DNA from: Sinorhizobium meliloti 4H41
GTDB taxonomy: Bacteria; Pseudomonadota; Alphaproteobacteria; Rhizobiales; Rhizobiaceae
Direction: 5' to 3'
Length of the DNA: 64,000 nucleotides
Assembly: GCF_000375585.1 (NCBI RefSeq)
Contig: NZ_AQWP01000002.1
Location: forward strand, 806,001 to 870,000
Positions 54,782-63,345 of this stretch are shown here, piece by piece. Position numbers and translations under genes: made by a program. Each line of letters begins with the position of its first letter. Position 1 is the first letter of the stretch. The notes under the pieces were generated by a model, which worked only from the letters and a program-made list of their open reading frames with translations, did no database searches and was not told the origin of the DNA.

Positions 54782-54810
54782 GTGTTAGCGCGGCTTGCAG
54801 TGGCGCGCAA
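54782..54810 (-). promoter_or_regulatory. Promoter of trpL-trpE(G)
   Basis: On the minus strand: -35 TTGCGC (54810-54805), 17-base spacer, -10 TAACAC (54787-54782). The A of the trpL ATG lies 9 bases past the -10, where transcription should begin. Confidence 0.6.
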
Positions 54811-54895
54811 GCGGGAAATCTTGGAACTTATCTGGGCCAATATCAAAAATGAGGGTGGCTACAACGGCCACCCTCCAGGCGTAATCAGAATCGCA

Positions 54896-57115
54896 CTAGA
54901 AGCGCTGCGTCAACGAGAACTTGAACGTTCTTCCGGGCTCGGAATAGAACGCTTTGCCCGCATCCGGAGGTGTCACGTCGCGAATTGAAATCGCGTCGTA
55001 GTATTCTTTGTCGAACAGGTTGTAGATACCGGCACGCATCGTCAGCCCTTCGACCGTTTCCGGCTTCCACCAACCGGTGAGATCAAATATTCCGTAACCA
55101 GGCGCTCTGAACTTGGCGTCTGATCTATACGAGACTTCCTTCGCTGCGATCATAGCAAGTTCCGTTCCCCACGTTTCGGTCTCATAGCCAATCGCAAGGA
55201 CACCTTTAAGAGGGGCTACGGAACCAAGCCGTTCGTTGGTACCCAGGTCTTTTCCAAGTGCATAAGTCACAGAGCCGCGGAAAGAAACGCCGAAATCGAA
55301 GACCTTGTGAGCGGCGAGTTCAACGCCAGATATCTGCACGCGATTGCGGTTCACATATTGCGTGATGCCAAAGGGGTAGTTGATTCGATCCTGAACCGGC
55401 GCATTCACGGAATCGATGAAATTACGATAGCGATTGTAGAAGCCGGTAATGCGGCCACCGAACTCGGAGTCGCCGATATTTGCGCCGACCTCGAAGCCAC
55501 TGCTCGTTTCGGGCTTCAGATTCGGATTGCCGAGCCGGAGGTAAGTACCCGGTGCACCGTAATCGAGGTATAGCTCGGTTGCCTCTGGCTCGCGGAAAGC
55601 CATCGCCCACTGCGCAAAGAGCTCGAAGTTATCTGCGGCCTGATACTTGGCCAGCAGCTTCGGTGACAATGCATCGGCATCCTGTCCGTCGGGCAAACCG
55701 TTGTAGTTCGGGTTACGTGTGTAGGCAGCGGTTTCCTGCGGCGAATGCTCATACCAGTCATATCGAAGACCAGGCGTAAGGGAGAAGCCGGTTTCTCCGA
55801 ATGCGATTTCATCCTGAGCGAAAATGCCGAAACGCTTGCTGTCGACATCCGGCATGTCGGATTGGTTGGTATGAAGGAAGTTGCACGAATCGCGCGACGG
55901 GTAGGGCCCAGGTCCGCAGTTGTCCCGACCGGATGAATATTGCGTCACCGTATTGATGTAGAAGTCTCCGCCCAGCGTAATCGTGTGATGGAAGTAACCG
56001 GAATCGAAAACCTTTTCGACATAGCCAGCACTACCAAAACCACGATCCTCGACCTCGCTCAGACGCCGGTAATCACCGATTGGTCGGGAGTACCGCATGC
56101 CGTGCGTTCCATTCCCACGTACGAGATCCTGCCAATAGAATACGGCATTGGCCGCATCGAAAAGCGCGCGGTCATCCGTGGCCTCGAACTCGTAGTTCAG
56201 CGAGATGCGGTCGCGCTCGTTGGCTTCAGTACCGTTCCACTCGCCTGGCCGATAGGGCGAGCCGGTCTGCGCACGCCGAAGATCGATGTCTTTGTCGCGA
56301 TCGAAACGTTCGCCGGTCAGCGTAAAGCTATGCCCGCTGTCCGTGTACTGCTTCACTTTGACAAGCATGTTCTTTTGGTCGAAATCTGCCGGATTAGCCT
56401 CCGTCCGAGCGGATCCATAGCTGCCGTCATCGCCGTTGGTCTGGAGCTCGTTTCCTCTTCTATAGCCTCCCTGGACTAAGATTGCAGTGTTGTCGTAGCG
56501 TGCAGCCACTGCGGCGGAGCCGCCAAGGCTCTCGTCGTCGCCATCATAGGTGAACTTGAAGATACCACCCCAGCTCTTGCCCTCGCCAATCAGATCTTCC
56601 GGATCAAGGGTGCGCAAAACTACGGCGCCGGCAAGTGCGCCACCACCTGCGCGGCTCGAATCCGCCCCGCGCACGATATCAACGCTCGACAACTCATTGA
56701 AGTCGAAGCTGTCGATGCCTCCGTCTGCATCCCTTGCACCATCATCGAGAAACGGTATTGCGATGCCGTCAATGGTCGTCAATACGCGTGGACCGTCGAG
56801 GCCGCGGATGTTGACGCTACCGTTGGCCCGATTGAAGTACACACCAGGTTCGAGTGTCCTGCCCAGATCTTCGAAGCTCGTCACCTGGTTGTCATCGATT
56901 TGCTCTTCGGGGACGTGCGAGGCGAGCGGCGTATCCGCCACGCCCTCCTTCCCGCCCCCCTTCACGGAAAGCTGCTTCAATACGGTCACGCGCCCCTTCT
57001 TTTCGGCGGCGCCCTGCGGCTGCCCGGTGGATTGCGCATGAGTAAGTGTCGTGCCCGCGAGGGTAGCGAATGCCGTGCAAGCCAAAAGTGCCAGGCGATG
57101 ATGCCGGTTTAGCAT
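54896..57115 (-). CDS. shmR: TonB-dependent haem/haemoglobin receptor (ShmR type)
   Basis: A 739-residue outer-membrane receptor. Signal peptide about 1-27 (ending THA). Plug domain about 65-175 (QVTSFEDLGRTLEPGVYFNRANGSVNIRGLDG), then a 22-strand barrel ending in RTFKFSLTQRF with the terminal Phe. The haem-receptor box is present as FREP (507-510) and NPNL (530-533); most relatives have FRAP. It takes up haem using TonB energy. The trpE(G)-shmR order matches S. meliloti in my memory. Its GC content looks lower than its neighbours by eye. An iron-type operator overlaps its promoter. Confidence 0.93.
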   Translation of the reverse strand: MLNRHHRLALLACTAFATLAGTTLTHAQSTGQPQGAAEKKGRVTVLKQLSVKGGGKEGVADTPLASHVPEEQIDDNQVTSFEDLGRTLEPGVYFNRANGSVNIRGLDGPRVLTTIDGIAIPFLDDGARDADGGIDSFDFNELSSVDIVRGADSSRAGGGALAGAVVLRTLDPEDLIGEGKSWGGIFKFTYDGDDESLGGSAAVAARYDNTAILVQGGYRRGNELQTNGDDGSYGSARTEANPADFDQKNMLVKVKQYTDSGHSFTLTGERFDRDKDIDLRRAQTGSPYRPGEWNGTEANERDRISLNYEFEATDDRALFDAANAVFYWQDLVRGNGTHGMRYSRPIGDYRRLSEVEDRGFGSAGYVEKVFDSGYFHHTITLGGDFYINTVTQYSSGRDNCGPGPYPSRDSCNFLHTNQSDMPDVDSKRFGIFAQDEIAFGETGFSLTPGLRYDWYEHSPQETAAYTRNPNYNGLPDGQDADALSPKLLAKYQAADNFELFAQWAMAFREPEATELYLDYGAPGTYLRLGNPNLKPETSSGFEVGANIGDSEFGGRITGFYNRYRNFIDSVNAPVQDRINYPFGITQYVNRNRVQISGVELAAHKVFDFGVSFRGSVTYALGKDLGTNERLGSVAPLKGVLAIGYETETWGTELAMIAAKEVSYRSDAKFRAPGYGIFDLTGWWKPETVEGLTMRAGIYNLFDKEYYDAISIRDVTPPDAGKAFYSEPGRTFKFSLTQRF

Positions 57116-57215
57116 GGACCAGTCCTTTGAAAGTGTTGGCCGGGCTTGCTGTTGAGCGGCGAACTCAAGGGCTGGCTGGGCTGGTAGGGGGCGGCAATTT
57201 CCGCCTTATTTCAGC

Positions 57216-57245
57216 CACATACGAAAACATGAGTGTTATTGTCAA
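57216..57245 (-). promoter_or_regulatory. shmR promoter with overlapping iron-responsive operator
   Basis: On the minus strand -35 TTGACA (57245-57240), 18-base spacer, -10 TATGTG (57221-57216). The palindrome TGA-N9-TCA at 57230-57244 covers the -35. This matches the iron-responsive operator bound by RirA in rhizobia, so repression under iron plenty is expected. Confidence 0.7.
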
Positions 57246-57396
57246 TATATATCTGGGGGTTCTTCCTCATCTTCATGCCTGCGGTGCGGCCCCGTCCTCA
57301 GTTTCAGCACAATTTGAAACAGGATCGTTCCCGGTGCGTTTCGCCGTCTGGGGCTGCAGAAAAGCCCGGGGCTGCAGAAAAGATGGAGAGGACCTC

Positions 57397-58230
57397 ATGC
57401 GCCACGCCGGAATCATTCTGATCTCCGCGTTTCTCCTTTCGGGAGCGGCCTTGCCGAAGACCGGACCGGTACCCGAGCCGCGTCCCTCCGCCGGCAGCGG
57501 CCAGCCGACGCCCACGCCCAAGCCCATTACGCCGCCGCCGGGTGATGCTGGCAGCCTGGAAAAATCCGGCGGAGAAAAGAAGGACGGCGCGCGGGCAGCG
57601 CAGGAATTGCCTCCGAACTGGAAGGACGACGCCCTCGACGTCGGCCCTGTGCTGACGATCGAAAAGGAGAGTCCCCAGGAATATGCATCCTGTCTCTCGG
57701 AATTGCAATCGCTCGGCACCGCCTTTGCCGAGGTCGATGGCATCGACGACGGCAAGGGCTGCGGCATCGACAAGCCGATTAGGGTCAGTGCGATACTGCC
57801 CGACGTGACGCTGAAGCCCGAGGGGGTGATGCGCTGCAAGGCGGCGCTGGCGCTCGCGCGCTGGACGAAGGAAACGGCTGCACCGGCCGCCAGAAGCGCC
57901 TTCGGCGCCGAGACCCGCATCGTCGCCTTGAACCAGGCATCAACCTATATCTGCCGGCTGAGGAACAATGCAGAGACCGGCAAGATATCTGAACATGCGC
58001 GCGGCAACGCGGTCGACATCGCCTCGTTCACGCTCAGCAACGACAAGACGATTGAGATCCAGCCCCGCGACGAGGACGGTACCCTCACCGGCGCGTTCCA
58101 GCGGGCGGTCACGGCTTCGGCCTGCCTGTATTTCACGACCGTCCTCGACCCCGGCAGTGACGCGGCGCATGAAGATCATCTGCATCTGGACGTTATCGAA
58201 AGAAAGAACGGATACCGCTATTGCCGCTGA
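57397..58230 (+). CDS. Extensin-like C-terminal domain protein, exported
   Basis: A 277-residue protein. Signal peptide MRHAGIILISAFLLSGA, proline-rich linker (about 25-65, PTPTPKPITPPPG), then the extensin-like domain (about 85-277): SCLSELQSLGTAFAEV, GCGIDKPIRV, MRCKAALALARWTKE, ISEHARGNAVDIASFTL and DHLHLDV. The H-x-x-G-x-A-x-D and H-L-H motifs match a metallopeptidase fold acting on cell wall (peptidase M15-like, inference). Start set by GGAGAGG. Confidence 0.87.
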   Translation: MRHAGIILISAFLLSGAALPKTGPVPEPRPSAGSGQPTPTPKPITPPPGDAGSLEKSGGEKKDGARAAQELPPNWKDDALDVGPVLTIEKESPQEYASCLSELQSLGTAFAEVDGIDDGKGCGIDKPIRVSAILPDVTLKPEGVMRCKAALALARWTKETAAPAARSAFGAETRIVALNQASTYICRLRNNAETGKISEHARGNAVDIASFTLSNDKTIEIQPRDEDGTLTGAFQRAVTASACLYFTTVLDPGSDAAHEDHLHLDVIERKNGYRYCR

Positions 58231-58262
58231 GGAGGCGCGCGCCCCTCAACCCGCTGCCGCGA

Positions 58263-58288
58263 CCTTCTCCCCGCATGCGGGGAGAAGG
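58263..58288. repeat. Perfect 26-bp GC-rich palindrome
   Basis: CCTTCTCCCCGCA followed directly by its reverse complement. It lies between the convergent extensin-like and fhs genes. Confidence 0.8.
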
Positions 58289-58320
58289 GAATTGCGGCGA
58301 GCGCCCGCGGCAGAGCCGCC

Positions 58321-60000
58321 TCAAAACAACCCCTCGATATACCCCTGCTCGTTCAGCCGTATCCGTTCCGAAGAAGGCACCTTCGGCAGGCCGGGCATCG
58401 TCATGATCTCGCCGGTGATGACGACGATGAAGCCGGCGCCGGCAGCCAGCCGGACCTCGCGGATCGGCACGGTGTGGCCGGTCGGCGCTCCGCGCAGGTT
58501 CGGGTCGGTGGAAAAGGAATACTGCGTTTTAGCCATGCAGATCGGCAGATGGCCGTAGCCCTGATCTTCCCAGGTGCGCAGCTGATCGCGAACCACCTTG
58601 TCGGCGATCACCTCGCTCGCATGATAAATGTCCTTGGCGATCGTTTCGATCTTTTCGAAGAGAGGCATCTCGTCCGCGTAGAGCGGTGAGAACTGCGAAT
58701 GGCCGGCATTGGCGAGGTCCACGACCCTGCGCGCGAGCTCCTCGATGCCCGCCGAACCCTCGGCCCAGTGCTTGCAGAGAACCGCTTCGGAGCCGAGCGT
58801 GCGGACATAGTCCTTGATCGCACGGATCTCGGCCTCGGTATCGGAGGTGAAGTGGTTGATCGCGACGAGCACGGGGACGCCGAATTTCTTGACGTTCTGG
58901 ATGTGGCGGCCAAGGTTCGGGCATCCCTTCCTCAGAGCCTCGACGTTCTCCCTGGCGAGATCCTCTCTCTTGACGCCTCCGTTCATCTTGATCGCCCGGA
59001 CGGTGGCGACGATCACCGCTGCATCCGGCTTGAGACCTGCCTTCCGACACTTGATGTCGAAGAATTTCTCTGCGCCGAGATCCGCTCCGAAACCGGCCTC
59101 GGTCACGACGTAATCGGCAAGCTTCAACGCCGTCGTGGTGGCCACGACCGAATTGCAGCCATGCGCGATATTGGCGAAGGGGCCGCCGTGTACGAAGGCG
59201 GGATTGTTCTCGAGCGTCTGCACCAGATTCGGCTGCATCGCGTCCTTGAGCAGCACCGCCATCGCCCCGTCGGCCTTGATGTCGCGTGCAAAGACGGGGC
59301 TCTTGTCGCGGCGGTAGCCGATGATGATGTTGCCGAGCCGCCTCTCCAGATCCTTGATGTCCATCGCGAGGCACAGGATCGCCATGACTTCCGAGGCGAC
59401 GGTGATGTCGAAGCCGGTCTCTCTCGGATAGCCGTTGGCGACGCCGCCGAGCGAGCCGACGATCTGGCGAAGCGCCCGGTCGTTCATGTCCATGACCCGC
59501 CGCCAGGCAATACGGCGAATGTCTATCGCCTGTTCGTTGCCCCAATAGATGTGGTTGTCGATCAGGGCAGCGAGAAGATTATGCGCCGACGTAATGGCAT
59601 GGAAATCGCCGGTGAAGTGAAGGTTGATGTCCTCCATCGGCACCACCTGGGCGTAACCGCCGCCCGCCGCCCCGCCCTTGATGCCGAAACAGGGGCCGAG
59701 CGACGCCTCGCGAATGCAGACGATCGCCTTCTTGCCGATGCGGTTCAGGCCGTCGCCGAGACCGACGGTCGTCGTCGTCTTTCCCTCGCCCGCCGGCGTC
59801 GGGTTGATGGCGGTCACCAGGATGAGCCGGCCGTCCCTCTTTTCCTGCTGCGCCGCAATGAACTCGGCGCTCACCTTGGCCTTGTCATGGCCGTAGGGAA
59901 GCAGATGCTCCGGCGGAATGCCTAGTTTCGCGCCCACCTCCATAATCGGTTGCTTGCGCGCGGCACGCGCGATCTCGATGTCGGACTTTACCTCTCCCAC
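58321..60000 (-). CDS. fhs: Formate-tetrahydrofolate ligase
   Basis: A 559-residue enzyme making 10-formyl-THF from formate, THF and ATP, for purine and initiator tRNA synthesis. Landmarks: [21 protein letters not shown] (P-loop at 71-78) and [36 protein letters not shown] start at 60000 is preferred since GGGGGGAAG lies just upstream and it matches the family length; the frame opens 9 codons earlier. Confidence 0.96.
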   Translation of the reverse strand: MGEVKSDIEIARAARKQPIMEVGAKLGIPPEHLLPYGHDKAKVSAEFIAAQQEKRDGRLILVTAINPTPAGEGKTTTTVGLGDGLNRIGKKAIVCIREASLGPCFGIKGGAAGGGYAQVVPMEDINLHFTGDFHAITSAHNLLAALIDNHIYWGNEQAIDIRRIAWRRVMDMNDRALRQIVGSLGGVANGYPRETGFDITVASEVMAILCLAMDIKDLERRLGNIIIGYRRDKSPVFARDIKADGAMAVLLKDAMQPNLVQTLENNPAFVHGGPFANIAHGCNSVVATTTALKLADYVVTEAGFGADLGAEKFFDIKCRKAGLKPDAAVIVATVRAIKMNGGVKREDLARENVEALRKGCPNLGRHIQNVKKFGVPVLVAINHFTSDTEAEIRAIKDYVRTLGSEAVLCKHWAEGSAGIEELARRVVDLANAGHSQFSPLYADEMPLFEKIETIAKDIYHASEVIADKVVRDQLRTWEDQGYGHLPICMAKTQYSFSTDPNLRGAPTGHTVPIREVRLAAGAGFIVVITGEIMTMPGLPKVPSSERIRLNEQGYIEGLF

Positions 60001-60087
60001 GGCTTCCCCCCAGTTTGCCTCGCGCACCCCGCCTCCTCCGCGGGGTACGCAGGTTCCATTCCTTCGCCTAGGCTCGCACGTCGCCCG

Positions 60088-61308
60088 TCAACGGGCAAGA
60101 ATGTCGCGCATTTCCACGAGGTTCGACCGGACGCGGAGAATGTAGAAGCCCATCGTCGCGAGATGGGTCGGCATGATCCAGCCGTCCTCGCGGCCGTTCG
60201 AAATGATGAGCGGCTGGATTCTGAGCGCAGCGCGAAGCTGCTTCATCGTCTCGGTATAGATCGGCCCCAGGCCACGTTGGGTGACGACATTCTCGAAATC
60301 GGCACCGGCAGCCGAGAGAATGCCGTAATAGCCGTAGAGCTGGCCGAAGGCGAACCAGAAGCGGTCGTCGGCCCGCGTGTCGAACCAGCCGCCATTGTGG
60401 AACTCCGATCGTTCGCGGATGATCGCCGAGGTGTTGCCGAGATCATTGGCGACGCGATCGAGGAACTCGACCATGTTGTCGGACCGTCCGTCGAAGATCG
60501 CCTCGCACTTGCCGAGCGAGACGTTGAACTTCCTCAGGTCGCGCATCGCCGAACGATAGAAGCTGGGCGTCGGGGTCTTCGGACCAAAGGGGTTAAGGCC
60601 GAAATACCAGGTTTCCTCGTCGAACTGGATATTGCCGCGCGCGCTCTGCAGGTCCGCATTGACTCCCGATGTACCGCGAACACGGCCGAGCGAATCCACC
60701 AGTTCCACCGCTGTGCGCCGGACCGCCTGATTGATGCCGCGCTGGAAGGACGCCTTGTTGTCCAGCCAGGGCGTATCGTCCCAGTCCAGTCCGAAAAAGC
60801 CGAGCTTGTAGCCGAGCATCGACGAGATCCAGGCATTCTGATTGACGTTGAGGTCGATGAGATCGGCCGCCACCTCGACGACGGCCGAGGTCTGACAAAC
60901 CGTTCCGGCCGGAAGCTCCGCCACTGCGAGAGCCTCGGTCGTGCTGTCCGCACCGGACGGTGCGACCGTAGCTCGGTTCGCGTCAGCCGCAGAACCGGAC
61001 TGGCCCGTCGTCGTTCCAGGTCCGCTGACGGGCGAACCGGCCGGAGTCCTGCGGTCGGTGAGCTTGTAGCGGTCGACATAGTCCGGGTCGAAATTCGTCC
61101 AGGCTTGCGTCTGCCAGACAAAGTAGGCGTAGAAGAGCACGAGGCAGAGGAGGATCAGGCCGATCGGCCCCTTGATGATCCAGCTTCGTCCCCGGTACCA
61201 GTTGCCGAGCGCGACGAACGGCCACAGAAGCCAAGCCACCGCCAATCCGATGCCACGGCCGATCGCCGTGAATACACGCTGGAAGAACGCAACGATCGGA
61301 TCGAACAT
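60088..61308 (-). CDS. DUF2333 membrane-anchored protein
   Basis: A 406-residue protein. An N-terminal cytoplasmic stretch, one strong helix (about 47-68, GPIGLILLCLVLFYAYFVW) and a large periplasmic DUF2333 domain (QAWTNFDPDYVDRY, ETWYFGLNPFGPKTPTPSFYRSAMRDL, WFAFGQLYGYYGIL). Function unknown. It begins 3 bases after the DUF6638 stop, so the two are co-transcribed. Confidence 0.85.
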   Translation of the reverse strand: MFDPIVAFFQRVFTAIGRGIGLAVAWLLWPFVALGNWYRGRSWIIKGPIGLILLCLVLFYAYFVWQTQAWTNFDPDYVDRYKLTDRRTPAGSPVSGPGTTTGQSGSAADANRATVAPSGADSTTEALAVAELPAGTVCQTSAVVEVAADLIDLNVNQNAWISSMLGYKLGFFGLDWDDTPWLDNKASFQRGINQAVRRTAVELVDSLGRVRGTSGVNADLQSARGNIQFDEETWYFGLNPFGPKTPTPSFYRSAMRDLRKFNVSLGKCEAIFDGRSDNMVEFLDRVANDLGNTSAIIRERSEFHNGGWFDTRADDRFWFAFGQLYGYYGILSAAGADFENVVTQRGLGPIYTETMKQLRAALRIQPLIISNGREDGWIMPTHLATMGFYILRVRSNLVEMRDILAR

Positions 61309-61311
61309 GTT

Positions 61312-62601
61312 TTATTCCTCTTTGAGACCGTAGAGCTTATGACGGAAGGCGGCCTTGTCCTTGAGATATGTGCCGGTCAGTGTCGCAACAACATATTCGC
61401 GGAACTTTTCGCTGTAGCCCTCATAGGCTTTGTAGAAGCCTTGCTTGTCGAACACGAATCGCGAGACGAAATCGCGAGGGACCAGTTCGGAGATCAGGCG
61501 GTTGACGAGCCATTGATCGGGATGCTGCGGGGCGGCCCGGACGAGCAGAAACCGGTTCTCCGGGGCGACGTCCTGCATCCTGATCGTACCCGTCGCGGCG
61601 ATCGCCCGCGCCATTTCCTGGAGGAAGGGATAAATCCCGTCGCGCGCCACCAGCGCGGCATTGCGGTGGATCCAGGTCTGGAGCCATATCCGGTCGACAC
61701 TTGTCAGATCGGCCTGCGGATCGGCATCGTTGACGAGCCCACGGATCACCATGTCCGCGCGATGCTGGAAGAGGCCGGACTCCTGCACCCAGGATGCCTG
61801 CGGTAATTGCAGCCGGTTGGTCGTCGCCAGAAAGTCATAGATGCGGGCGTGGTCGGTTATGGCGATGTAGCTGACCTGCCAGGGCCGCGAACGGCGGAAA
61901 CCGGGCACGGAAGGGTCGCAGATGACCGTCGTCGTCTTCTCGTCGAGAAAGACGTAGACGCCGCCGAAGTGATTTGCCCAGAAGGCCTCATGGCGGAAGA
62001 CCAGTTCGTCCGGCACGAGCACGTTCTGCCTTATGTCGCCGGTCGTCTTGGCGAGTTCGACCATCCGATCGAGCATCGCGTCGTCCGCCCACGCGTTCGG
62101 CACCTTTTTCAGCCGGTCGACGAGCTCGCGCAGTTCGGTCGCCTTGCCGAGCATGTCCTCGGCCGAGAGCACCCGGAAGCGGACTTCGTTGATGGAAAGC
62201 AGATCGTCAATGTCCTCGACGACTGAGACCGAATCCTCGATCTCGCCGTAGAGCGCATCCTTGATGGTGATCGCATTGATCGCGCGGCCATTGGCGTTGA
62301 AGAATTCGTGCATCAGCGCCGCGGTGTTTGAGAAGCTCGTGTGCACGACCGGCAGATCCGCCTGCGCCGGCGTCAGGATGATGAAGCGCCGGTTGACCAG
62401 GTTCGGATCCAGATAGTCGCGGTCGCCGATTTCCTCGGCGATTTCGGGTGAGAAGCCGGTCATATCGATGCTGAACCGCTGAAGAGCCGTCGGCTTCAGC
62501 CCGAAGCCTTTGAGAGCCTTGTTGTAGCGCGAGACGAGATGCGGTTCGGAAATGTCGAGCAGCCGTCCATAGATGAGCTCCGCTTCCAAAAGGCGCTTCA
62601 T
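61312..62601 (-). CDS. DUF6638 protein
   Basis: A 429-residue soluble protein: LEAELIYGRLLDISEPHLVSRYNKALKGFGL at the start and DYLDPNLVNRRFIILTPAQADLPVVHTSFSNTA after it. No catalytic motif is seen. It lies between the DUF559 cassette and DUF2333, on one strand with the ATPase gene further upstream; a joint function with these is likely. Confidence 0.78.
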   Translation of the reverse strand: MKRLLEAELIYGRLLDISEPHLVSRYNKALKGFGLKPTALQRFSIDMTGFSPEIAEEIGDRDYLDPNLVNRRFIILTPAQADLPVVHTSFSNTAALMHEFFNANGRAINAITIKDALYGEIEDSVSVVEDIDDLLSINEVRFRVLSAEDMLGKATELRELVDRLKKVPNAWADDAMLDRMVELAKTTGDIRQNVLVPDELVFRHEAFWANHFGGVYVFLDEKTTTVICDPSVPGFRRSRPWQVSYIAITDHARIYDFLATTNRLQLPQASWVQESGLFQHRADMVIRGLVNDADPQADLTSVDRIWLQTWIHRNAALVARDGIYPFLQEMARAIAATGTIRMQDVAPENRFLLVRAAPQHPDQWLVNRLISELVPRDFVSRFVFDKQGFYKAYEGYSEKFREYVVATLTGTYLKDKAAFRHKLYGLKEE

Positions 62602-62624
62602 GCGGCGATGCTCCTCAGCATTCT

Positions 62625-62753
62625 GCCCCTCACCCTAGCCCTCTCCCCGCGCGCGGGGAGAGGGGACACCGTCGTGGCCTGCTTCAACCTCCCCGGCCAG
62701 AAGCAAGTTGGTCCCCTCTCCCCGCCTGCGGGGAAAGGGTTAGGGTGAGGGGC
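62625..62753. repeat. Composite palindromic repeat, left copy
   Basis: A 129-bp element. Left part CCCCTCACCCTAGCC, then CTCTCCCC-GCGC-GGGGAGAG; right part is the inverted form CCCCTCTCCCCGCCTGCGGGG...TTAGGGTGAGGGG, so the whole is a large inverted repeat with a ~40-base centre. The copy at 63196-63325 is in the same orientation, with a nearly identical outer part and a different centre. Confidence 0.9.
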
Positions 62754-62782
62754 GGACCGAGACGCCGATTTCGACGCCCGAC

Positions 62783-63184
62783 TCATCTCTTCTCCCCCGG
62801 AATGAAGGTCAAATCAGCACTCCTCATTGCTCCCACCATCCGCTTTTCCAGGACCGCCACGATCGTCTCCAGCACCGCCGCGCGGTCATTGAAGACGTCC
62901 GTATTCCAGAAGCGGAGCACACTCCAGCCATTCGTGATCATGAACGCGTCGCGCCTCTCATCGCCGCTGCCGATCTGATGCTGACTGCCGTCGACCTCGA
63001 CGACCAGCCGCTCATCACGGCAGGCGAAATCAGCATAGTAACGACCGATGGGGACCTGCCGGACGAACTTGAAGCCGTTTAGTCGTCGGCCTTTCAGTTC
63101 CGACCAAAGGAGCGCTTCTGCTTCATTGTCGCTTTGCCGCAGACCTCTCGCGCGTTCTGTCTGGCGTTCGTTCGCTCCTCTCAT
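62783..63184 (-). CDS. DUF559 (Vsr/restriction-fold) endonuclease-like protein
   Basis: A 133-residue protein with the DUF559 layout: TERARGLRQSDNEAEALLWSELKGRRLNGFKFVRQVPIGRYYADFACRDERLVVEVDGSQH. The Asp of YYADF and the E-V-D-G-x-Q-H are the usual nuclease-fold residues, then RFWNTDVFND. Related to very-short-patch repair enzymes; function of DUF559 unproven. It sits between two near-identical 130-bp repeats and so looks like a movable cassette. Confidence 0.87.
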   Translation of the reverse strand: MRGANERQTERARGLRQSDNEAEALLWSELKGRRLNGFKFVRQVPIGRYYADFACRDERLVVEVDGSQHQIGSGDERRDAFMITNGWSVLRFWNTDVFNDRAAVLETIVAVLEKRMVGAMRSADLTFIPGEKR

Positions 63185-63195
63185 GCTTGCGGGTT

Positions 63196-63325
63196 GCCCC
63201 TCACCCTAGCCCTCTCCCCGCGCGCGGGGAGAGGGGACACCGTTGTGTTCAATCGCACCCGATAACGCGCCCAAGGGATCTCGTCCCCTCTCCCCGCCTG
63301 CGGGGAGAGGGTTAGGGTGAGGGGC
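63196..63325. repeat. Composite palindromic repeat, right copy
   Basis: A 130-bp element with the same plan, size and orientation as 62625-62753. Outer arms are almost identical; the middle ~35 bases are unrelated. Together they bracket the DUF559 gene. Confidence 0.9.
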
Positions 63326-63345
63326 AAATGCCGCGAACACAACCT

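Noticed and set aside
62625-63325. Possible CRISPR array
   Set aside because: Only two repeat copies, each palindromic and 130 bp, separated by a coding gene; no cas genes.
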